64,000 nt of DNA from Cornus controversa. Taxonomy: Eukaryota; Streptophyta; Magnoliopsida; Cornales; Cornaceae. Numbering within the stretch: the first letter of the stretch is position 1; every line of letters starts with the position of its first letter. The notes beneath the pieces were generated by a model that saw nothing but the letters and a program-made list of their open reading frames with translations, was not told the origin of the DNA and ran no database searches. The stretch spans positions 105,892,033 through 105,956,032 of the forward strand of contig CM048845.1 in assembly GCA_026545225.1 (NCBI GenBank), read 5' to 3'. The translations under genes were made by a program, and so were the position numbers. Shown in pieces: positions 50,201 to 62,200 of this stretch.

Positions 50201-53200
50201 ACCACATATACCAACACCAACATCCGCCATTTGGATCATCGAAACATCATTAGCCCCTATGAGTAGTGTTATCAATCAAGAGTGAGAAAGAATAATAAAC
50301 CTCTTGATAAAATCAAGTCTGGCATGCAGGCGTGCATGCACAAACAAAGGCAAGTAAATATCAGAATGAGCACTCACCATCACCTATAGCCAGTGTCAAA
50401 TCATCAGTGCGGCTCTTAATCAGGTCAACAATTCCGGCTTTCTGCAAGGGTGCAACACGACAGCAAAGCACAACCCTACAGGAAGTTGCAAGGTCGAACA
50501 GCTGTTGAAAATGAACAATACTACTAAGTAAGACCAACTTATTGAGAGAATATGTGTAATAATCAAAATACAAAAATCAATGAAAAAAAAGGGTCCTCAT
50601 GGCACCTAGAAATATTCTAGAATTGAAATCAAGGTATCTGACAATAAATTAAACAAATGCAACACAACCCTTAAAACTTGTAAACTGAAAGTTTTTTAAC
50701 TAAGAGAGAGAAAAGACCCATGCCTCAGGCTCCAAGTCTTTCTCTAAGATGTAAACCAAACTATTCCCATCAATTATGAGTGCTAGTGGAGTACTCATAG
50801 TTCCATCTTCCCTTCTGGCATCCCAGAGTTGCATTTTGGATAATTTTGTGTCCTCAGGATCCTCAGGACAATCAATTTCAGCCTCACACATTACCGGTTT
50901 TACTCCATATTTGGCCTTAGCATCAGACAATAGATTTCTGCATTCAACCTCTGAATGACCATTTACAATAATCTGCTGCATGTCTGCAGTTAGAAGTTTA
51001 CAAGAAAGACCAATTGAAATTGCTGTCTCTTGCTTATCTCCTGTCAAAACCCAGACCTTGATTCCTGCTTGACGAAGGGACTCAATGGCTTCAGGTACAC
51101 CCTCTTGTAGCTTGTCCTCAATTGCGGTAGCCCCGAGTAGACGTAAATTGCATTCAATAAGAGCTGCTGTTTGGCGTAATTTTATGGATCTATCAGTCAA
51201 TGAAGTGCTTGCTTCTTCATACATGCATTGCCACTCCTCAAGTTCTTCAGCTGTTAAATCCCTGGCACAAACTACGAGCGTACGTAAGCCTTCAGATGAA
51301 TATTCACTTAAATGACTCTGGGTTGCATTCCTTATATAATCATCGCTTGCAGGTTCTTTCTTTAAAATGCTTAACATTGAAGTATCAGCGCCTTTCACCA
51401 GCACTTTTACAGCATTATTAGGAAATCTGATCACAACAGACATTCTTTTGCGCACACTATCAAACTCATGAAGACCCAAAACATCCAACCTAAATTTCAC
51501 ATAAAAATTGTAAAATTACTATTTGATTAATAAATAAATAAAAATGCAAATTCTTTAGGATAAAAAGCATTCAACTACAGATACAATGTGTCGTTAGTGA
51601 CCAAATTTCAGATAATCAACTTGATAAAGTAATCAAATAAAACATTGAAGTATGATGGATGACAAATGGTTTAATAAAGAAATTGAAGTGAGAAAGCTTT
51701 CTACCTTAATTTCTCACCATTAACATCAATAACAATATGCCCAGATGTCCGCTCAAAAAGAGTATATCCATAAGCAGAGGCAGCAGCAACCAGTGCTTGC
51801 TCATCTGGAGATTCACCCTGATAGTCAATTGCTGTGACATCTTCATCTGATTCACTCTCCGTGCAACTTGAAGATGGACTTTGAGTAAGAATAGGGATCA
51901 CAGTGTTACACGCTGCCAATGTAAGAAAAAACTCATGCGCAGCAACCCTTTCCTCTCCAGCTAAGTCTTTATGCAACAATTCCATGAGTTCAGAATTAAT
52001 GGCAATTCCAGACTTCAGCTTCCATCTCCTACTTACAGGGGACATCGTTGGTGCTACTGCAAAAGTTCATAAAAGAAAAGGGCTCATAGAAGAGGATGTT
52101 GGGACATTCATTTTGCAGCCATCTCAATATTCAGTAAGCAAATGTAAACCATCAATGAAGAATAATAAATCCACCATGGGAATTAGCATATTCAAGCTTG
52201 TTTGCATGCACATATATACCAAATACTTACAGATAACAAAAAAATTCCACTTTTCAAGAAAGTAATATCTTAAACAAGGTGACCACCGCTTTACATAAGA
52301 AATTTTGATCAACAGAACTAAGTTTTCATTATTTGTGTATCCCATATCTAAGCCCCTTGTGGCATAAGCTGCATTTTGTGTAAGTTAAATAGTTCTACTA
52401 TCAAAACAGTCATATTATTACACTCTGTTTCATAGGGGGCAAGAAGAAGAGAGCTCATGAAAAGATCACTTGTACATTAAGATAAAAACTCTCAGGAACC
52501 TAGGTTCCTACAATATTTTAAAAATATAACTTCCACACAATAGCGTATTTAAAAACTAAGGCTCCAGATACCTAGATTGTGTTTATTGTTTGTGTGTTTC
52601 CATAATTTTACCCTCCATAATGGCATAAACTACATATGTGTATAGTAATACAGTTCTACAGCCACATAACAATTTGATTAAGGCATGAAGCCCATAAGAA
52701 TGTAGAAAAGGAGACGGGTTGATAAAGAAGAGAGCTCATATTGATAACTTCCCATCATAATGCACACTATCTACTGCCAGTGCAATACACTTGAAAGTCA
52801 AAAATAAGAATACACTTAAAAAATTACCCTTTTGCATGAGTCATGTGTTGGCAATTTCCTACTCAAAATTGTTGTAATTTGTCAAAGTATCTTGAGTCAT
52901 ATGAGTACAATCATTGAAGAAAATGCAGACAAAGAGTTGCAAAGAACACAGCGAGAAATCTGCATGCTCAATAACATATCTGGGGCATACGTAACTGACC
53001 TTACAAATCCTAGTTTTGAGCTTGGAGAAGCTCAAAATATTTATTTATACTTGTTTTTTAAAAATGATTTTTCAAAGTACTGATTTTTTTAGTAGGTTTA
53101 AAATTATCCTTTTATTGAAAAACAGTGTGTGTGAATTAATGGTCAATCAAGGGCTTTCTAGTAGACTTCGATCGATAGATAGATCATTCAAAAAAATTCA

Positions 53201-56200
53201 GAAATCTTTTTACTGAAATCCAGTATGCATCGGTGCATTAGTCAATTGATCAAGCAGCTTCGCAGCAGGTGTCGATTGATTGAATCATGCAGGGATTTAT
53301 TTTTGGACACTCACTCAAAACAGATTCCAACAACGGCAATTTCCTACTCAAAATTGTTGTAATTTGTCAAAGTATCTTGAGTCATATGAGTACAATCATT
53401 GAAGATAATGCAGACAAAGATTTGCAAAGAACACAGTCAGAAGTCTGCATGCTCAATAACATATCTGGGGCATAGGTAACTGACCTTACAAATCCTAGTT
53501 TTGAGCTTGGAGAAGCTCAAAATATTTATTTATACTTGGTTTTGATAAATGATTTTTCAAAGTACTGATTTTTTTAGTAGGTTTTAAAATTATCCTTTTA
53601 TTGAAAAACAGTGTGTGTGACTTACAGGTCAAGCAAGGGCTTTCTAGTAGACTTCGATTGATAGATAGATCATTCAATTTTTTTCAGAAATCTTTTTACT
53701 GAAATCCAGTATGCATCGGTCCATTAGTCAATTGATCGAGCAGCTGAGCAGCAGGTGTCGATCGATCAAACCATGCAGGGATTTATCTTTGGACACTCAC
53801 TCAAAACAGATTCTGACAAGGATTCAACTTACCAAAATGTATGGGCTACCTATATTGGCTATAAATATAAGGTTATAATTGGTCTAGGGTATAGTCTTTA
53901 GCCTCTAGTCATCTAAAGAGAGAAAATCCTTGTATGAGAGAGAAGTTCCCAATTACTCAATTTCACATATCCTTAGACACTATCATATGTGATTAAGTAT
54001 TCATCAAGGAGAAATTCATCAGTGTATCGAGGTGTTCCAATTGAACCGATCAGATTTTTTAGCAGAAGGAAGGACAACCATTGGAGAAGAGAGTTTGGCA
54101 TCAGTCTGTGTCAAAAGGTAATTAGGGGTTTTAGTGCATGGGAATTGTTAACCTAGGAATTGTTAACCAACTTAACCTAGTTGTAACTTCTTTCTCATAT
54201 AGTGGATTGTTCTTGGCTAGACTAGGATTCCGTGATTTTTTCCTGTTTAGGGTTTTCCATGAAAAAATTTCGTGTCAGTTTTTTCTTTATGTTTTATAGA
54301 TGCATGGTTATGTATGTGATGGTTGGATTTGAAAACTAATGTATATAAACTACAATTCAAATCACAGTCAGCATAACCACCTAAAAAATAATTGGAATTT
54401 AAAATAAATATCCATAAAACCTATTTACCCACGTCTCTAGGTCAAATTCATTGCTCACACTCTTAAATATCAGATTCTTGGGTGATGATCCCTATAATTT
54501 AACCATTGCTCTCAGAGCATATCGATTGTAGACTTATTAATTGGTACCAGAGCAGGTTACTCAACATAAAAAGTTGATCTATAGGGAAAATATGGATACT
54601 AAGAAGAAAGAATTGAATGATGATTATACTTTCTATGATAATTTGATGCCTGAAGATCATCCTAATTTATCTGGTACTATGTCTGACAGTGACTATGCAA
54701 GGGAATTAAACTTGCTAAAGCATGAGCAGTTTTGAATATTTTGAAGACGATCTATTTAGACTAAATTTTGCCAAGAATTCTGAGTTGTTGAATAAATTAA
54801 AGGTAATGGAAGTTAAATCAGAAAATCATAAGTTAGAAATCGCTAGTTCAACAATTTTGGTGACTAAACTTAAGACATAAAAAGTTGTATTAATCAGCAA
54901 AGTAACAGCTCTTGAAATAGAATCTAAACAGTCCAGGAAGTTGAACGAAGAATTGAAAATAAAGAGAGAAAAGCTGGAGTTGAATCTTGGAACATTAAAT
55001 AAAAACTAGATTCTAAGGCTAAGACTGAAAATTCTACTATAGTTAGAGTTAGTCATAAGAAATCTAGTGAGTCCAAAGATCCCTCTAAAATATTATAGAA
55101 ACATTCAATATTGTTTAGAATAAGGTCACAAAAAATTTATGCACTAAACACAAAAACGACCTTAAGAAGAAGAAAGAAAGCGTGAAACTTCTCTCAAAGG
55201 AAAAGACTGTAGGAACTACAAAGTCATTAATAACTATTTTAATTGAAAAGTTAAAGGCAAAGAACAGGAAAATCACTCCTAATAAAAATGAGATATTGAT
55301 GAAAAATAAATAAAGAGGTAGACTCATAGTTGTTAAAGGCTCAAGGCGCACTAAGGCGCTAAGGCTTCTTGGAGCCTGAGGCGCAAGGCGAGGCGCAGGC
55401 CTGACTGAAGTGAGACACAAGTTGAATTTTTTTTAAAAAATATAACATTTGTAGTGAGTGAGTGAAACAATGTAGAACAACTACAATTGAGAGCAAATAA
55501 AAAGCATATCCATGGCAATTAACAACAAATGAAACAGAAAAACAGATTCCAAAGTGAGTGAAATAGGTTCTGCAAGCTGCGCCTCACGCCTCAGTGCTTG
55601 AGGCGCACACCTCTTTTAAAGCGCCCCGCCTGGGCATACCCTAGGCGCCTCGCACGCCTTTGACAACTATGGATAGACTGCTTAATAATCCACACAACAC
55701 TTAAAACCTAATAATACTAGATATTGGTATTTTGATACTGGATGTTCAAGGCCTTTGAGCGGAAATAAATCTTTCTTTTCAACTTTGATAGATTGTGATG
55801 GTGAAGATGGTCATCATGTAGATGGACTAAAAGCAAGCTTGTTAAAGTATAAGTCAACTATGTGATAAACAACAAAAAAATTATTTCACACAAGATGAAT
55901 GTGTTTTGATATATGAAGATGTGAATAGTAGTCTAAAAGGAACAAGAACTATAGGCAACTATTATGTCATGTAGTTGGAACTTGGAACCTACTTTAATGA
56001 GTAATAATGCTCAAACTGATACCATAACCTTATGACATCAAAGACTTGGTGATGTGAAGTACAGAGATTTAATAAAAATGTCTAAACATGATCCAAGTAG
56101 GGGGTCCGTATCAATCTATGTTATTTGGACTTGAGTACGGGTGTCGGAATGGTGCGTGTCAGACCCTTCTAATCGTTAAAATTTAGAAAACGTGGACACA

Positions 56201-59200
56201 AATAAAGCATCAAAGAATCCTTGAAATAATTGTTATACTGTTTTTAAAATATGAACTAAAAGTAAGGGTAAAATTGAAAAAAAAAACATAAAATATTACG
56301 CAATTATAAAAACAAGTATCATTTTCAGATAATTTTTAAGATATATAAAAAGTTGGGAGCAAAATTTTAATTCATTTTCTTCTCTCTCTTCATTTACAAT
56401 TGCGCCGCTTCAAAAGGGATAAAACCCTAACCCTAGCTACTTAATCAACAATCGAAAAGGCATTCTGACAACCATTTTTTACTTCGATGAGATGATTTTC
56501 GAGCGAAGGACCTCAACAAAGCATGTTTTGGTTCCAACAAAGATTAATCATTGCGAACAGGATAGTATTTCAATTATAAAAACAAGAATCATTTTTGGAT
56601 AATTTTTAGGATATATAAAAATTTGGGAGCAAAACTTCAATTCGTTTTCTTCTCTCTTCATTTACAATTGCACCGCTTCAAAAGGGATAAAACCCTAACC
56701 CTAGCTACTTAATCAACAACCAAAAAGGCATTCTGACAACCATTTTTTACTTCGATGAGATGATTTTCGAGCGAAGGACCTTCAACAAAGCATGTTTTGG
56801 TTCCAACAAAGATCAATCGTTGCGAACAGGATAGTATTTCTTCAACTCTTTTTTTTTCCCCTTCCTTTTCCACTTCTTTTTCAGTTGTGTCATACCGGTG
56901 TCCACACCTATGTCGGTGTCGGGTCGACACCGGCACTCTAGGGTAAAGTGTCGAGTCCAGGTGACAAAGTTTCACATAGAAGACTTAGAACCATACACAC
57001 TACTAAGCCACTTGATCTTATAAACAAGAATTTGATGGTTCCAATACCTATAGAAAGTATAGGTGACAAAAAGTATATTTTTGTTATTTCGATGATTTTT
57101 CTTGATATACATGGATAGTTGTCTTGAGAGAAAAATTAGATACCTATAGGAAATTTCAAATCAATTTGTCAAAAAAATTCAAAACAAATAAAACTATCAA
57201 ATTGACAAAATTAGAAGTGATCGAGCTAGAGAATTCTTAAGTTAAAGTTGGGAGCAGATTTGTCATCCTTTCCAGAAGGGAGGGCTAGGGGTGCGGAAAT
57301 TGAATGTCTTCAATAAAGCTCTCTTGGGGAAGTGGTTGTGACGGTTTGGGACGGAGAGAGACAGATTGTGGAGGCGGGTTATATGTCTCAAATACGGAGA
57401 GGATAGGGGGGGATGGTGCTCGCTGAGGCTAAGGACACCAGTTGGGAGAATGGAGGTATATTGCGAAGGACTGGAACGAGTTCACAAAGCACATTCACTA
57501 TAGGGTGAAGGATGGTCAACTAGTAAGTTTTTGGAAAGATTAGTCGTGTGGTGACAGACCGCTAGAGATCTTATACCCGAGACTTGCTAGTATTGCACGG
57601 GATAGACAGGTAATGGTCGCTCAGTGCTATCACCTTGATGGCGGACGACTGGTTTGGGACATTCAGTTTGAGAGATGTCTGCATGATTAGGAGATTGAGG
57701 AGATGACGGAGTACTTGACCTTTCTTTACGGACATGTTTGCCCTGGGGAGGGGCGAGATGAGCTGGTTTGGACGGGCTCGAATCATGGGCGTCTTGAGGT
57801 ACGGACTTTTTACCGGAGTCTAATGGAGTCTCAAGGGTCTTCCGTTCCTTGGAAAGGTATTTGGTGATCTAGAGCTCCTTTGAAGGTGGCTTTCTTTGTG
57901 TGGGTTGCATCCATGGGGAAGATCCTAACCGTTGATAATCTAAGAAAGAGAGGTCACATTTTGGCGAATTGGTGTTGTATGTGTAAAAGGGCGAAGGAAT
58001 CTGTTGACCATCTTCTTCTTCATTGTCCTAAAGTTAGGGAGGGATGGGACTTGCTTTGTGATATTTTTGGTGTGCAAGTGGGTCATGCCTAAGTCAGTGG
58101 CGAGCTGCATTTTAGCGTGGCATGGTCTTCAGGTGCGGCATGATATTTGACATTCATTGAGGGTTGTTCCTCATTGCTTATGGTGGGCATATGAATGAGA
58201 GGATCAAGAGATCCTTTGAAGATAAAGAGCAGCCTTGGGGAGTCTTTAGATTCTCTGTTCTTAGTTCCCTCTTCTTTTGGTCGGAGGGCTCTTTTTGCAT
58301 ATCTTCGGAGTCCCTATTGTCTTTTGTAGATAATCCAAAGTCTTGATGTAAAGGCCTGTTTCTTGTGTTGTTCCTTGGGATATGTCCCCCTTTTGGGCAC
58401 TCTTCAATGATATTTTTACTTATCAAAAAAAATTTAATGCGTTGAGTATTGTAATGATTTAGGTATAAAGCATGAATTATTTGCTACAGTACACCACGAC
58501 AAAATAGTATAGCTAAAAGGAAAATTAGGGTAATACAAGAAATGGCACATTCAATGCTACATGCAAGTGGTCTAGCTCAACATTTTTGGGTAGAGTCCGT
58601 GAATATTGCTTTTTATATCCTAAATTGAGTTTTTTTAAGGCTGAAGACCAACAAGACGCCTTATGAATTGTGGTCAATAGAAAGCCTAACTTAAAGTACT
58701 TCAAAACTATTGGTAGTAAATGTTATGTTCTAAGAGAGAGAGAAGATTTAGGAAAGTTTGATTCTCATAGTCATAGAAAGTTACTTTTTAGGCTATGCTT
58801 CAAAAAGTAGAGCTTCTCATGTTTTTAACTTAAAAACTAAAAAGGTGATCGAGTCAATCAATGCGATAGTGTAAAAAAAAAAACAATGTGATAGATGATA
58901 AAAATTTAAATAAGAATAGAAATTGAGATACAGATGATGACATTGAAATACTAACTTCACCTAAGGAACCTAAAAGACACCAAAAGCCTCAGATAAAGTA
59001 CATAGAGATCTGTTTGACGAATTATTAAGTGGATTGATACCGGAATAAATACTAGAAGACAATTATAAAGTCAAATAAATAATCTATGTTATCTTTCACA
59101 ATAAGAACCTAAAAATGTTGAAAAAACTTTAGCAAGTAGTGATTGGATAAATGCAATGCAAGAGGAACGTCAACAATTTATTAAGACTGACGTTTGGACA

Positions 59201-62200
59201 CTAGTTCCTATGCCTCAAGATAAAAATGTTGTGGAACTAAGTGGATTTTTAAAAATAAGCTAGATAAATATTTCATAGTAGTTAGGAATAAAGTTAGACT
59301 AATTGCACAATTGTACACACAAATTGAGGACATAGAATTTAATGAGACATTTGCACCTATAGCAAAACTACAATCCATTAGAATTCTAGTAGCCATAGCT
59401 TGTCATTAGAAGTTCAGGTTATATCAAATGGATGTAAAAAGTGCATTTTTAAGTGGAACTAAATGAAGTGGTTTATGTGCAACAACCTAAAGGATTTGTA
59501 GATCCTAAACATTCTAAGAGCCCGCTTGGGATTGCTTTTCAACCACTTAAAAGCGCTTTTAATTTAAAAAATTACGTTTAGATGTGTTTGGTGATGAAAA
59601 AATGCACTTTTAGGGGAGCAGAGATTTAGTCAAAAAGACGCTTTTTAATGAAACTAAAAATTGGAGCTTTTAAAATTGCGTTATGAGTAGAGGTAGAATA
59701 TTTTAGGTAACTAATTTTTTTTTTTTGGACAATCTAATCCCTCTTTATGTTTTATAAATACAAGTTTATCCCTTGTACTAGAAGGGTCGTGTCAATAAAC
59801 GTGTTTAGTCTTGGACTCTATCATCAATCACCTTGCATCACCGCCATTATTACCATCGCTCTATGTATTTTGTTACTAAAAAATCCTATATCAAATACAA
59901 ATTAACGATCATTAAATATGTTTAAATTATTTGTATTTTAGTGTTAAATACAAATGCTATATGATAGACAAAAAATGTGATAATAAAGAAGAAATTCAAA
60001 ACAACATGATCTTCATATAATTATTGAAGCCAATGAAATTTCTCAATAATTAATATTTGGTTAATGCACTGTGTGGGTAATATAGTAAAATTAGTAATAA
60101 AAGTTTTAAGCAACATTGTTACCAAACAATTTTAAAAGTTCTTTATAGAATGCATCACCAAACTCCTAACATGCTTTTTACTAACAGCAATTTTATGACA
60201 ACTCTACTAATAAAAGCACTATCACCACTGCAAAATGTGTATACACTATAAGCTTAAGAAGGCACTAGATGGGTCAAAATTCAAATAATTCAAAACCCAA
60301 ATTAGAACATCTAGTTGATTCTAAAACCATGGGTCAATAACATTCATAATGAATGTACTTTCTATTTGAATGAATTTATTATTGAACATTCAACATTTAT
60401 TTTATGCAGCAATGCTACTCTATAAAATAGCATCACAAAGGACATTTTTTTGTCTGGCATCATTTCTTTTATTTCCCTTTTCCAAGAAAGTAAGAAAGAA
60501 CCTCCCATGCTTAATAACTACTCTAAATTCCAAAAAAAACAACAAGTGTTTTCCGCTTTACCCTTTTTTCTCATTTTCAAACGAAAACCATGTATGTTGT
60601 GCAAATCAACCACTAGTCTTTGAGGATCTACTAAAGTCTCATATATGGTTGGCAACAAGTGTGTCTAAGTTCCAAAAGTAAATGGAGGAGCTCCTCCATC
60701 CTCTTCCAAGATTAAAAGTGACTCCTTAATTCTCATGACCAAACTCATTTGTCATCCAAAAGATTCAACAAGCTAAATTCCACTAAAAAAATTAACTACC
60801 AAAACACCAAAAGGGGAGCACCTTCTCACATGGCATGAATCATGTATTAGAAATAGACAATTGAGCTGAAACTGTCATGATAGAAGGATGAACTAAACAA
60901 GGTCAAAATGGTATTAGCTATTGCATTCATTTCTTAAACAAATTTATATTGTATCCTACCTGAAATAGATATAAAGACAATTTGCTAATTGGGTTAAGTT
61001 GTTGGGTCAATAATCACAACTATCAACATAATTAAAACAACAATTATCTCCTTAAGCAAAAGAGTAAACGGAATACTAAATATATCAAAAAAATGGTAAA
61101 GTGCAAAAAAAAAACCCACTATATGGAAAATGTGCAAATACCCCCCTGTTGTGTGCAGAACCCCTTACATTTTTCAATTTGTGTAAATAAGGACAAATAT
61201 TTAATATGAGAGAAATTGAACAATGAAATGACTAAAGTACCCTTATTTTATAAAATTTTTTTATTTAAAAAGGGTAAAGTGCAAAAAACACCCCCGTTAT
61301 ATACAAAATGTACAGAAAACCTCCCTGCAGTTTATTATGTGCATATAACCCCCCTGCATTTTTACAATTTGTGCAATCAGCCCCCTCCATCAAAATTTTC
61401 TTTTTAAATGACCAAAATGCCCCTCACAGCCTTTAAAACCCTTGTGCCATGTTTGGATGCAATATTTTCTATTTTTTTATTTTTATATTAACTAAAAATA
61501 TATTTTAATTATTTTATTATTTCAGATGGGCTTGATGAGTGAAAATAAGGGAGTATTCGCACATTTTTAAATAAATAAGAAATTAATATTCGGATGAGCC
61601 CTTTTTAGACATCCAAAAATGGTACCAAAGTGTAAGGGTGTTTGACATTTTAGTTGTTAAATTGACAAAATATCCTTATTTGCACAGTGAGGGTGTTTTT
61701 TGCTCTTTACCCTTTAAAAAAAGCTAAAAAGTGAAATAACAAAAAGGGTACTTTCGGGTTTTTCAAAAAATTCTGACATCATCATATGCAATAGGGGGCA
61801 ATTTGCTCCAAATTTTGAAATTATAGGGATTTATATGCGCATACCAAATAGCAGTGGTGTTTTATGCACATTTTCTATATAGCAGGGGGGGAGGGAGAGG
61901 GGGGTGGGGGTTGGGGGGTTTGCACTTTACCCTCAAAAAATTATGGAAATTGTAGAAAGAAAGGAATGGTCACAATAAGATAACAACCATAAACAATATA
62001 AAAGTGATCTAAAGATCGAATTAGAAGGACTGATTCATAGCATTAGTAAGTTTCAGCATATTACTTGCTGAGCAATAAAAATTAGATGAAGAAAAATGAA
62101 AATAGAATGATTTACGAGTGGCCAGATGATGGCAGTGAAAGAAGACATAACACTAATACCAAGCTATGATGTTGCACTGTTTGATCACTACCAAAAACTA

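Larger units (their letters stand above)
52846..59517 (+). mobile_element. Decayed Copia LTR retrotransposon, antisense in the flippase intron
   Basis: A long 5' LTR-like region begins TGTTGGCAATTTCC at 52846 and runs to the primer-binding site at 54542. Domain remnants follow in Copia order: gag start ([16 protein letters not shown] near 54592), protease ([13 protein letters not shown] near 55722), integrase N-terminus ([14 protein letters not shown] near 56048), integrase core (56988-57245, continuing at 58430-58700) and reverse transcriptase (59100-59510, with [15 protein letters not shown]). RNase H and a 3' LTR are missing, the RT being cut at about 59517. Four other elements sit inside or at its end. 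Confidence 0.85.
61094..61933. mobile_element. Outer terminal-inverted-repeat element (GGTAAAGTGCAAA ends)
   Basis: The left end ggtaaagtgcaaaaaaaaaa and the reverse complement of the right end gggtaaagtgcaaacccccc match. Ends of this wording are common in Mutator-related MITEs. It encloses a second element of the same type and lies about 300 bases from exon 1 of the flippase gene. Confidence 0.65.
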
